Assembly: GCA_946902985.2 (NCBI GenBank)
Contig: OX336388.2
Location: 1,212,572,609 to 1,212,636,608, forward strand
DNA: 64,000 bases
From: Meconema thalassinum
Taxonomy: Eukaryota > Arthropoda > Insecta > Orthoptera > Tettigoniidae
Direction of reading: 5' to 3'
The notes under the pieces were generated by a model. The model was not told the origin of the DNA, made no database searches, and saw nothing but the letters and a program-made list of their open reading frames with translations. This document shows positions 1-9,800 of this stretch, piece by piece; the first letter of the stretch is position 1, and every line of letters starts with the position of its first letter. The translations under genes were made by a program, and so were the position numbers.

Positions 1-4
1 GAAA

Positions 5-3000
5 ATGGAGACCATTGGGATAACCGATCCTGTAGAGAACACCACAAAGGAGGAGAAGAGGATGTCAGCACTGAGGTATTTCAAAAATACGGTTGCTTTT
101 GTAGATGGCAGATACGAGGTACGTCTTCCATGGGGGAGAGATGCTCCAGACCTTCCAACCAATCGAGGGATTGCAGAAGGCAGATTGATTCGAATGACCC
201 GAAAATTAAAGGCAAAGCCTGGTCTCTATGAAGAATATGACACTATTTTACGAGATTGGGTGAAAGAAGGCATTGTGGAAATGGCGAGGGATCTATCTAC
301 TGGACACTATCTTCCTCACCGTCCAGTGCTGAAGGAAAATAGTACAACTACGAAAGTGCGTCCCGTGTTCGACGCATCGGCGAAGGAGAGAGGTTTGCCA
401 TCACTGAACGACTGCCTTGAAGAAGGACCTAACCTTATTGAAATCATACCCGAACTACTCTTGAGGTTTCGGCAACGAAAGATAGGCATCACAGCTGATA
501 TCAAGAAGGCATTTTTACAGATAAGTGTACACCCAGAGGAGAGAGACTACCTGAAGTTCCTGTGGTATGGTAATAATAGTGAGAAAGACCTACAAGTCCT
601 TCGTCATGCCAGAGTGGTGTTCGGTGTTACCAGTAGCCCGTTTCTTCTTGGAGCAGTAATTGGCTACCACCTGGAAAAATATATGGAATCAACTGATCCA
701 AAGGAGGCTAAAATTGCATCATCATTGAAGAACAATTTTTATGTTGACAATCTGGTGACAAGCCTCGATCGAGCAGAAGAAGTTGAGGAATTCGTTTACC
801 TTTCAAGGACTATCATGGCGAGGGCCGGGTTCGACCTTCGGGGATGGGAGTCAACCGGAGACGGATCTTCTCAGGAGTCTTCACTGCTTGGCATTAGGTG
901 GAATCGCCAAGACGATACTCTGAAGATCAATATGGATTGGTGGGAGAGATCGTGTGAAATAGGAGATTTGACGAAGAGGACTATTCTTTCAATAATCCAC
1001 CGCATTTTCGATCCGATTGGACTAACCATTCCAGTAACAATTAGGCTGAAACTGTTAATTCAAGAGTTATGGACCAGAAAGTTGGGATGGGACGAGCCTA
1101 TCGACAAAGATACTCGACGGCGGTTGGAGAAGTGGCTAAAGGACTTGCCTCACTTAAGAGAAATTGAGGCGATACGTCACCTTGGCAATGAGGAGGACAT
1201 CTCACTACACGTATTTTGTGATGGAAGTCAAAACGCATATGCAGCTGTTGTCTTTATCAGGAGCAGTTATCAGGGAGAGGCACATCTTCGGTTAGCAGTA
1301 GCTAAAGCAAGAGTAACACCGCTTAAGCCCCTGACCATCCCTCAAGTGGAATTATTAGGAACTCTTATTGGAGCGCGTCTGCTGAAATCAGTTCAAGAAA
1401 GTCTAGGTTGGAAAGAAGTAGCTGTTTATTGTTGGACCGACTCAAGTACTGTACTAGCCTGGATTCTTGGCAACGGAGACAAGACAGTATTTGTTAGGAA
1501 CCGAGTGAAGGAGATAAGGGAGCTCACTGATGCACGAAGCTGGAGACACATACCAGGGGATTTGAACCCCGCAGACCTACCCTCAAGAGGATGTACTGTC
1601 GCACAACTAATCGAATCCAAATGGTGGGAAGGGCCTAAGTGGCTTGTTGAAGGAGAAGAAAACTGGCCTGAATCTTCTATACGCTATGAAGTAGTAAACG
1701 AACATAACCTTATTGCCATCACTCATAATACGACATGGCTGTATCACCGGTTCAGTAAATATGAACAAATTGTGCGGATGGTGGGATGGATCTACAGATT
1801 TCTCAACAACTGTCGACGCAATGAAGTTAAAAGAAGTGGTCCGTTATCGACAAATGAGGTGGCTACAGCCGAAGACAAAATTGTTTTGTTCATTCAAGAA
1901 GAGTCCTTCGAATTCCCAGACGATCAGAGACTTAAGAGCTTTGAAGTATTCCAAGATCAAAAGGGCATAATTAGACTCAAGACACGGATAGTCGAACGTG
2001 TGGATAAGGGTCCGTTCAAACTACCAGCCGTGCTACCTTCCGAACATCCGTTGGTCAAGAGGTATGCAGAAGAAGTGCATTGTAAAAACAATCACCCCGG
2101 TCCAGCAACTCTCCTAGGTTTGTTACGCGAGAGATTCTGGATCCTTAAAGGACGCCAGTTGGCGAAGGGAACAGTCAAGAGATGTGTTGTTTGCCGACGT
2201 TTTCAAGCAAAAAACTTAGACACTCAGTCTCCTCCTTTGCCAGATCTTCGAGTTAACGATGTGGCCATATTCGAAGTCATTGGAATAGATTTTGCAGGAC
2301 CCTTGTATATTCGTGATTCATCGAAGACATGGGTTGCTCTATTCACTTGTGCTTGCTACCGAGCTGTACATCTGGAACTAGTTCCGTCTCTGTCAACTGA
2401 AGCATTCATAAGAGCACTGAGGCGTTTTATCGCACGGCGTGGTCGACCTAAAGTGATCATCTGTGATAATGGAACAAATTTTCGAGGAACGTGTAATGCT
2501 CTTGAAAGGTTAGACTGGGAGAAAATCGTTACCTACAGCACTGGAGAACGCATAATTTGGAGGTTCAATCCGCCTACGGCGTCGTGGTGGGGAGGCTTCT
2601 GGGAACGATTGGTAAGCCTGGTGAAGCAAATTTTACGGAAGACATTGGGGAAGGCTTCATTGTCTTGGGATGAGCTTCAGACCATACTTATTGACTGTGA
2701 AGCAGTGATTAATGCAAGACCATTGACTTATACGGCAGAAGATAATAGAGATCCTATTCCATTGACCCCATCCATGCTACTGCAAGAAGTACGAGAGACA
2801 GGAGTTCCTGACCTGGACTGCATTGAGTCAGCAAGCATCACTCGGAAAATTCGGTATCTGCAAAGACTGAGAGAAGAGCTAAGAAGACGCTTCCGATCAG
2901 AATATCTGGGGCAGTTAACCTGGACCAAGCGGCGCGAAACTAGAAAGCCTATAATTGGAGAGGTGGTTATAATAGGATCGGACAATCGGAAGAGAATAGA

Positions 3001-3259
3001 TTGGCCTTTGGCAAGAATTGAGCAGCTCATTCCAGGGCGAGATGGAAGAGTCCGGGTGGTTCAACTAAAGACTAGCAGTGGTACTGTTGTACGTCCTATA
3101 CAGAGAGTCTACCCCTTGGAGGTCCAGTCCTGCACCGAGAGTTACCAAGAAAAAACCCACTTCATGGACGATGGTGACAAGGATGTGTCCAAATCCCCTG
3201 AAGAATTGAGGACAAGAGCAGGAAGAAAAGTGGCCCCTCCTAAAAGACTAGATCTTTGA
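5..3259 (+). CDS. pol: BEL/Pao LTR retrotransposon Pol (RT, RNase H, integrase), 5' part not in window
   Basis: The product copies retroelement RNA into DNA and integrates it. The 1084-aa open frame covers reverse transcriptase (about residues 90-330; D165 in ITADIKKAF and the box Y246-V247-D248-N249), RNase H (D406, E449, D479), an integrase zinc finger (H692, H697, C727, C730), the integrase core (D762, D821, E867) and a C-terminal domain typical of BEL/Pao Pol (about 960-1065). Gag, protease and the 5' LTR are missing because the window begins inside the element, so the ATG at 5 is only the first Met in the window. The frame has no stop or shift over 3.2 kb, which suggests a young copy. 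The RT box reads YVDN where YVDD is usual; N249 could reduce activity or be a family variant. Domain order (RT, RNase H, integrase) excludes Copia, and the C-terminal domain argues against Gypsy. Confidence 0.93.
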   Translation: METIGITDPVENTTKEEKRMSALRYFKNTVAFVDGRYEVRLPWGRDAPDLPTNRGIAEGRLIRMTRKLKAKPGLYEEYDTILRDWVKEGIVEMARDLSTGHYLPHRPVLKENSTTTKVRPVFDASAKERGLPSLNDCLEEGPNLIEIIPELLLRFRQRKIGITADIKKAFLQISVHPEERDYLKFLWYGNNSEKDLQVLRHARVVFGVTSSPFLLGAVIGYHLEKYMESTDPKEAKIASSLKNNFYVDNLVTSLDRAEEVEEFVYLSRTIMARAGFDLRGWESTGDGSSQESSLLGIRWNRQDDTLKINMDWWERSCEIGDLTKRTILSIIHRIFDPIGLTIPVTIRLKLLIQELWTRKLGWDEPIDKDTRRRLEKWLKDLPHLREIEAIRHLGNEEDISLHVFCDGSQNAYAAVVFIRSSYQGEAHLRLAVAKARVTPLKPLTIPQVELLGTLIGARLLKSVQESLGWKEVAVYCWTDSSTVLAWILGNGDKTVFVRNRVKEIRELTDARSWRHIPGDLNPADLPSRGCTVAQLIESKWWEGPKWLVEGEENWPESSIRYEVVNEHNLIAITHNTTWLYHRFSKYEQIVRMVGWIYRFLNNCRRNEVKRSGPLSTNEVATAEDKIVLFIQEESFEFPDDQRLKSFEVFQDQKGIIRLKTRIVERVDKGPFKLPAVLPSEHPLVKRYAEEVHCKNNHPGPATLLGLLRERFWILKGRQLAKGTVKRCVVCRRFQAKNLDTQSPPLPDLRVNDVAIFEVIGIDFAGPLYIRDSSKTWVALFTCACYRAVHLELVPSLSTEAFIRALRRFIARRGRPKVIICDNGTNFRGTCNALERLDWEKIVTYSTGERIIWRFNPPTASWWGGFWERLVSLVKQILRKTLGKASLSWDELQTILIDCEAVINARPLTYTAEDNRDPIPLTPSMLLQEVRETGVPDLDCIESASITRKIRYLQRLREELRRRFRSEYLGQLTWTKRRETRKPIIGEVVIIGSDNRKRIDWPLARIEQLIPGRDGRVRVVQLKTSSGTVVRPIQRVYPLEVQSCTESYQEKTHFMDDGDKDVSKSPEELRTRAGRKVAPPKRLDL

Positions 3260-3363
3260 TTTCATGTTACAGAGGAGAAGGAATTCAGTTGACATACATT
3301 GTACACCTGTTTGACACTTTGATAATTTCCAATTTTGAGAAAATTGTAAATTAGGTGGGAGTA

Positions 3364-3532
3364 TGTTGAGAAAATTGTAAAGGTTAAGGTTGGTAACGTT
3401 TCGTTCCTATGTACAAAACTCTTTGGTTTTTACTATTCTGTGAATTGGTGTTAACATATTTGTTTGTGAATAAAAGTTGGTTATGAAAATGTTAGAATCT
3501 CAATAAAGTGTTCCAGATAATGTGTAGTTACA
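3364..3532 (+). repeat. putative 3' LTR of the BEL/Pao element
   Basis: A purine-rich tract (AGGTGGGAG at about 3353-3361) is followed by TGTTGAG at 3364, a usual BEL-type LTR start after a polypurine tract. The proposed LTR ends at TTACA (3532), giving TG...CA ends and 169 bp. It holds two AATAAA polyadenylation signals near 3469 and 3501. The 5' LTR is outside the window, so the ends cannot be confirmed by comparison. A short direct repeat (TGAGAAAATTGTAAA) occurs just upstream (about 3336) and again at the LTR start. Confidence 0.6.
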
Positions 3533-3544
3533 ACTAAAATAACA

Positions 3545-4113
3545 ACCTGTTTTAATGTATGGTTGTGAAACGTGGGCGACTCCAAGAACTTTTGAAGAAC
3601 GTATATGTGCATTTGAAAGAAAAATGCTGCGGAAAATCTATGGCCCAAAATACTGCCCAGAAACTGACAGTTGGGAAAGACGGAGTAAAGAGGAGTTATA
3701 TCGACGTTATAAAAAGGCAGACATCAGTAGAGAGATAGAGAGAAGACGATTACAATGGTTAGGACACATTATCAGAGCAGAAGGTACTCTCCCGAACCGT
3801 GTGTTCAATTTTCAGCCAACGGGAAAACGTTCAAGAGGTCAACCAAGAACGAGATGGAAAGATCGAGTTATGTTGGCACTGAACCAGGTAGATCCAGATG
3901 CAAGTATGGAAGATGCCAGGGATAGAAATCGTTGGTCTAATATATGCCACCATTATTTGAGAAGCTGAAATCATTCTTCCTGTTATGAAGTACAATGTTA
4001 TAGCCTATATTATGTTATGCTTGCTATTTATATTGTAATCAAGAATTGTATACCCTTGTTTTTCTGCTATGGGTCTTAATGGCCTGTCACATGCAATAAA
4101 TGATGATGATGAT
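3545..4113 (+). pseudogene. LINE ORF2 C-terminal fragment with 3' tail (family L1)
   Basis: A 137-aa frame (3555-3968) begins MYGCETW and contains RKMLRKIYGP and a LQWLGHIIRAE block with a GQPRTRWKD motif. These are typical of the end of RTE/CR1-like non-LTR retrotransposon ORF2, downstream of the reverse transcriptase. The RT and endonuclease parts are absent, so this is a 5'-truncated copy, as is common after incomplete reverse transcription. About 145 bp of 3' UTR follow, ending in a (GAT)n tail at 4098-4113. It lies directly after the BEL LTR. The ATG at 3555 is not a true start. Clade assignment is uncertain. Confidence 0.8.
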
Positions 4114-4125
4114 GAATATCAATAT

Positions 4126-4668
4126 ATCAGAAAGTATGCAAGCCAACAGCTCTATACTTTGCACACGTATAGCACCTGACATTGTAGATTAATTTGGAGT
4201 AATTAATACAAGGCAGTGCTGCCAATATGATTCTATGCCTGCTGATATGTTCAATTTTAAAATACATGTAACTTCTATACTTACAAATGGATTTCATCCA
4301 AAATTGGCACAACAAGATATCATAATATTTCAGATTATTTCTGACCAGCACACGCATGGTATTGTTGGCAACATGATTTTACGCGTGCTGATAGATCCAG
4401 TGTCGAACTGCATGTAACGTCCTTTGGACTTCAACCTAATTTTGTATTCTGTACCTTAGGAGATGGAACTAAGAATATATTCAGTACCAGGGCTGCCAAC
4501 TGTAGTGCTCTATTAGGCTACATTATACCAGGTATATTTTGAACTAATTTGATATTTCGATATTACCAACTTAATTTTGTCATTATTCTAGATAGGTCCA
4601 TATAATGTAGAATAATCATTGGCATGAAAAGTAGGCTGTATAGTTCTTCACGGAACTTCTTGTTTAGT
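4126..4668 (+). mobile_element. Helitron-like non-autonomous element, 3' end with terminal hairpin
   Basis: The part from about 4408 to 4668 is closely repeated at 55481-55755, and its last ~35 bp are repeated at 24630-24668. The 3' end has a small hairpin (AGTTC...GAACT, 4642-4657) followed by CTTGTT. A hairpin a few bases before a fixed terminus is a Helitron hallmark, although the canonical terminus is CTRR and this is CTTG. The 5' boundary is not certain. No coding sequence is visible. Confidence 0.5.
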
Positions 4669-4689
4669 AGTTTGTTTTGTAATTAATTT

Positions 4690-4812
4690 GGTGGCTTTGA
4701 GACAACGTGGTCATGTAACCCAGTGTACTAGGGAGGGTGTGGAACTTGTCTGATAGCCTGTGTTATTGTGATGACTGTATTAGTGTGTGTAATGGTAATT
4801 CTGATGAGGGTT
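4690..4812 (-). repeat. SINE 3'-tail fragment (SA1/SB tail)
   Basis: This is the reverse complement of the tail seen at the ends of SINE copies at 12890-13010 and 17930-18060 (blocks such as CAATAACACAGGTTATCAGAC and CATGACCGCGTTGTC, in older form). It lies back to back with the head of the next SINE at 4816. Only the tail is present. Confidence 0.6.
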
Positions 4813-4815
4813 GTG

Positions 4816-5218
4816 GCTCCGGTGGCGTAGTTGGTAGCATGCTGAACTGCTGTGCCCAAGATAGCGGGTTCAATCCTGGCCGAAGTCGTCGGATTTTTTA
4901 AGATCGTAAAAATCCTTCAGTATGCCTTCCTTCGGAGGGGAAGTAAAGCTGGCGGTCCCATGTCCTGGATTTATGGCATGTAAATGATCCTTCCGCAGAC
5001 TAAACTTGTGTGAAGCTAAATTTCTATGTAAGATTTCGTTGGAACGCTCTATCAAAGTTCCAACGTTCAGAACTTGATATCATTGATATCTGTTAGCAAA
5101 AGTTGGAACTACTTGAAATTGAACGGAACTGGAGCACACCCTATCAGTGTCCGCTGGAAGCAGCTACAGACTCTGGTGAGCCGAACATGTCCTCGGACAC
5201 TTCCGGCACTAAAATGAT
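4816..5218 (+). mobile_element. tRNA-derived SINE, family SA, tail type 2
   Basis: The head at 4816-4890 is tRNA-like, with an A-box-like TGGCGTAGTTGGTAGC and a B-box-like GCGGGTTCAATCC. The 5' GGCTCCG and 3' CGAAGTC ends can pair as an imperfect acceptor stem. The body (4890-5110) has the family block CCTTCCTTCGGAGGGGAAGT and matches copies near 12511, 43319, 21715, 42380 and 56371. The tail (5110-5218) ends CGGCACTAAAATGATACG and runs into (GATA)n. The same tail is found, in reverse, at 42280-42400. Confidence 0.85.
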
Positions 5219-5220
5219 AC

Positions 5221-5264
<44 letters not shown>

Positions 5265-5271
5265 GATAGAT
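5219..5271 (+). repeat. (GATA)n microsatellite
   Basis: About 13 tandem GATA units with one GATA-to-AATA change, directly at the 3' end of the SA2 SINE. The inverse copy at 42280 ends in ATTTATTTATTT, so a tetranucleotide tail appears to belong to the element and has expanded here. Confidence 0.9.
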
Positions 5272-5535
5272 GAGGGTTGGGAAGGAGATGGCCATGACCT
5301 GAAGTTAGGAACCATCTCGGCATTCACCTGGAGTAGAAGTGGGGATACCACGGAAAACCACTTCTAGAATGGCTGAGATGGGAATAGAACCCGTCTCTTC
5401 TAAGTTTTGCCTTACGAGGCTGAGTGTATCCCGTTCCAGCCCACAGACCAAAATTAAATCTCTTGGCAGAGCCGGCAATTGAACCCGGGCCTCCACTTTG
5501 GCAGCCAAGAGTGCTAGCCACTATGCAACGATGCG
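5272..5535 (-). mobile_element. tRNA-derived SINE, family SB (minus strand)
   Basis: Read on the minus strand it has a B-box-like CCCGGGTTCAATTGC near 5480, the block GGCTGGAACGGGATACACTC, a second GGTTCTATTCCC motif and the AGTGGTTTTCCGTGGT block. These occur in the same order in copies at 13656, 19043, 40828 and 42708. The 3' tail is missing (ends near 5275). A tRNA origin is inferred from the head. Confidence 0.8.
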
Positions 5536-5611
5536 GTATTTTTGAATTGGACAGGAAGTGAAAGTATAAGATTAAAATCAAATCCTGCTCCTTTCTCAAT
5601 ACTCTTCTCAT

Positions 5612-5805
5612 TTAGGGACCAAGGTTGCAGGTTCGTATCCTGGCGCAGTCAGCTGGCATTTGAGGGTGCGCAAATGCGAGGGAGCCGTGTCAGTAGATTT
5701 ACGGGCACGTTAAAGATCCCCTTCGGGGCAAAATTCCGGCACCCCGGCGTCTCTAAAAGCCTGAGTAGTTAAAAGGGACGTAAAACCAATAACATTATTA
5801 TTATC
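5612..5805 (+). mobile_element. tRNA-derived SINE, family SC
   Basis: It has the B-box-like GGTTGCAGGTTCGTATCC, then CAGCTGGCATTTGAGGGTGC, GGGAGCCGTGTCAGTAGATT and the terminal GGGACGTAAAACCAATAACA followed by (ATT)n. The first ~40 bp of the head seen at 13907 and 44267 are replaced here. Other copies: 13907-14129, 44034-44267, 47135-47255. Confidence 0.82.
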
Positions 5806-6134
5806 TTCTCATTTCTCCATACTGTAATCTTCCAGTTGTCCGTCCAGTCCTTTGTTTAAGAGAAGTAGATACATACTGTTCGTTCCACTTCCCACCCCTC
5901 TCGCCCTTTTCTCGCATATGTTTATGATTGTTAGGAATTTGTTACTACAGTACGTTTCCAACGATTACGTTCTATATTAGATGAATTTCCAAAATGGTTT
6001 CAGTATTTATCTCCTTGTAGAAAAAAAAATCAATTGTTGATCAGTAACATCATGAAGATACATTTATCTCCATAATATTAATTCAGTTAGGTGATTGCAT
6101 ATCGTGTAGAATTGTGTGTACTTGAAATTAAAGG
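5806..6134. other. no feature recognised
   Basis: AT-rich sequence between two SINEs, with no convincing open frame, RNA structure or repeat visible by eye. Confidence 0.5.
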
Positions 6135-6400
6135 TGATATAGGGAATACGGCAACCACCGCCTTACGTTAGCAACCATCCTAGGGTTATCCTGGGGCAGA
6201 AGTGAGAACACAACATATATTACACTTCTAGAATATCTGAAATGGGAATCAAACCTAGGCTCTATTCAGTTGTCCTTACGAATTTGAGTGTACCTCGCTC
6301 CAGCCCTCAGACATCAATTTTTTTTTTTTTGGCAAAACTAGAGATCGAGCCTGGGCCTCAGGGATGGTAGACAATCATTACATTACGAGGCGGGCTGAAC
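6135..6400 (-). mobile_element. SINE, family SB (minus strand, diverged)
   Basis: The minus strand carries the SB order: GAGGCCCAGGCTCGATCTC head motif, a GGGCTGGAGCGAGGTACACTC block, the GGTTTGATTCCC second box and an AGTGGT-type block. A run of T at 6319-6330 marks the A-rich linker. It is more diverged than the copy at 5272 and has no shared 3' tail. Confidence 0.68.
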
Positions 6401-6811
6401 TAATGTTCACATTATGACAGATTCTAAGTGGTATTTCTTGAGATATGATGAATTGGAATGAACCCTATCCAGCCGCAGGCAGCAAAAAGTACCCCCTAAC
6501 TCTGTAGCCGTCACTTCCACTCACCCTCTCTCCTGCTGATGTCACACCGCAGCTTCTTCTTTATAATGGAAGGTAAATACAATTACACCGCTAACCCGTG
6601 TCGAGTCATCTCATGTTTATTACTTTAAATCTCCCTCGACTACCACGTTTAAAGAATTACCCTTCTCTGCGGTTTAGAGACATGGTGGCTTCTGTAATCT
6701 CAAACTTCATTTCTAACGTAAAATGACTGGAAAGATAAAGCTGTTCCAAGGGAGACGTAGGTGATGAGGCTCTTAAAGCGAGATTCACCGAGGCCTACTG
6801 TGCTACAGTCC
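6401..6811. other. no feature recognised
   Basis: Sequence between the SB SINE and the satellite. No coding frame or repeat was recognised. Confidence 0.45.
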
Positions 6812-9800
6812 AATGTCACGTCACGTCACAGCATGATGCAAGATCTGAGCCTTCTATATTACTGTTCAGCACAGTGCTCACTTGATGTAACGTCCTAATA
6901 TGAGGCAAGATCTGATCGTTTCTGTAGGCAAAGCCTTCTATATTACTGTACAGCAAAGAGCTCACTTCACGTATCGTCCTAATGTGAGGCGAGATCTGAG
7001 CGTTTCTGTAGGCAAAGCCTTCTATATTACTGTACAGCTCAGTGCTCACTTCACGTATCGTCCTGATATGAGGCGAGATCTGAGCGTGTCTGTAGACAAA
7101 GCCTTCTATATTACTGTACAGCTCAGTGCTCACTTCACGTAACGTCCTAACATGAGGCGAGATCTGAGCGTGTCTGTAGACAAAGCCTTCTATATTACTG
7201 TACAGCAAAGTGCTCACTTCACGTATCGTCCTAATGTGAGGCGAGATCTGAGCGTTTCTGTAGGCAAAGCCTTCTATATTACTGTACAGCTCAGTGCTCA
7301 CTTCACGTATCGTCCTGATATGAGGCGAGATCTGAGCGTGTCTGTAGACAAAGCCTTCTATATTACTGTACAGCTCAGTGCTCACTTCACGTAACGTCCT
7401 AACATGAGGCGAGATCTGAGCGTGTCTGTAGACAAAGCCTTCTATATTACTGCACAGCAAAGTGCTCACTTCACGTATCGTCCTAATGTGAGGCGAGATC
7501 TGAGCGTTTCTGTAGGCAAAGCCTTCTATATTACTGTACAGCTCAGTGCTCACTTCACGTATCGTCCTGATATGAGGCGAGATCTGAGCGTGTCACTCTC
7601 TAGACAAAGCCTTCTATATTACTGTACAGCACAGTGCTCACTTCACGTATCGTCCTGATATGAGGCGAGATCTGAGCGTGTCTCTCTCTAGACAAAGCCT
7701 TCTATATTAGTGTACAGCTCAGTGCTCACTTCACGTAACGTCCTAACATGAGGCGAGATCTGAGCGTGTCTGTAGACAAAGACTTCTATATTACTGTACA
7801 GCTCAGTGCTCACTTCACGTAACGTCCTAACATGAGGCGAGATCTGAGCGTGTCTGTAGACAAAGCCTTCTATGTTACTGTACAGCTCAGCGCTCACTTC
7901 ACGTAACGTCCTAATATGAGGCGAGATCTGAGCGTGTCTGTAGACAAAGCCTTCTATATTACTGTACAGCACAGTGCTCACTTCACGTATCGTCCTGATA
8001 TGAGGCGAGATCTGAGCGTGTCTGTAGACAAAGCCTTCTATATTACTGTACAGCTCAGTGCTCACTTCACGTAACGTCCTAACATGAGGCGAGATCTGAG
8101 CGTGTCAGTAGACAAAGCCTTCTATATTACTGTACAGCTCAGTGCTCACTTCACGTAACGTCCTAACATGAGGCGAGATCTGAGCGTGTCTGTAGACAAA
8201 GCCTTCTATATTACTGTACAGCTCAGTGCTCACTTCACGTAACGTCCTAACATGAGGCGAGATCTGAGCGTGTCTGTAGACAAAGCCTTCTATATTACTG
8301 TACAGCTCAGTGCTCACTTCACGTAACGTCCTAACATGAGGCGAGATCTGAGCGTGTCTGTAGACAAAGCCTTCTATATTACTGTACAACTCAGTGCTCA
8401 CTTCACGTAACGTCCTAACATGAGGCGAGATCTGAGCGTGTCTGTAGACAAAGCCTTCTATATTACTGTACAGCTCAGTGCTCACTTCACGTAACGTCCT
8501 AACATGAGGCGAGATCTGAGCGTGTCTCTCTAGACAAAGCCTTCTATGTTACTGTACAGCTCAGTACTTTCTTCACGTAACGTCCTAATATGAGGCGAAA
8601 TCTGAGCGTGTCTGTAGACAAAGCCTTCTATGTTACTGTACAGCTCAGTGCTCACTTCACGTAACGTCCTAACATGAGGCGAGATCTGAGCGTGTCTGTA
8701 GACAAAGCCTTCTATATTACTGTACAGCTCAGTGCTTACTTCACGTAACGTCCTAACATGAGGCGAGATCTGAGCGTGTCTGTAGACAAAGCCTTCTATA
8801 TTACTGTACAGCTCAGTGCTCACTTCACGTAACGTCCTAACATGAGGCGAGACCTGAGCGTGTCTGTAGACAAAGCCTTCTATGTTACTGTACAGCTCAG
8901 TGCTCACTTCACGTAACGTCCTAATATGAGGCGAGATCTGAGCGTGTCTGTAGACAAAGCCTTCTATATTACTGTACAGCACAGTGCTCACTTCACGTAT
9001 CGTCCTGATATGAGGCGAGATCTGAGCGTGTCTGTAGACAAAGCCTTCTATATTACTGTACAGCTCAGTGCTCACTTCACGTAACGTCCTAACATGAGGC
9101 GAGATCTGAGCGTGTCAGTAGACAAAGCCTTCTATATTACTGTACAGCTCAGTGCTCACTTCACGTAACGTCCTAACATGAGGCGATATCTGAGCGTGTC
9201 TGTAGACAAAGCCTTCTATATTACTGTACAGCTCAGTGCTCACTTCACGTAACGTCCTAACATGAGGCGAGATCGGAGCGTGTCTGTAGACAATGCCTTC
9301 TATATTACTGTACAGCTCAGTGCTCACTTCACGTAACGTCCTAACATGAGGCGAGATCTGAGCGTGTCTGTAGACAAAGCCTTCTATATTACTGTACAGC
9401 TCAGTGCTCACTTCACGTAACGTCGTAACATGAGGCGAGATCTGAGCGTGTCAGTAGACAAAGCCTTCTATATTACTGTACAGCTCAGTGCTCACTTCAC
9501 GTAACGTCCTAACATGAGGCGAGATCTGAGCGTGTCTGTAGACAAAGCCTTCTATATTACTGTACAGCTCAGTGCTCACTTCACATAACGTCCTAACATG
9601 AGGCGAGATCTGAGCTTGTCTGTAGACAAAGCCTTCTATATTACTGTACAGCTCAGTGCTCACTTCACGTAACGTCCTAACATGTGGCGAGATCTGAGCG
9701 TGTCTGTAGACAAAGCCTTCTATATTACTGTACAGCTCAGTGCTCACTTCACGTAACGTCCTAACATGAGGCGAGATCTGAGCGTGTCTCTCTAGACAAA

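Noticed and set aside
6816..7553. 245-aa open frame on the minus strand with 28-residue repeats, as a repetitive protein gene
   Set aside because: The frame comes from an 84-bp satellite unit; both strands are partly open, there is no start context or unique flank, and length variants break the frame throughout the array.
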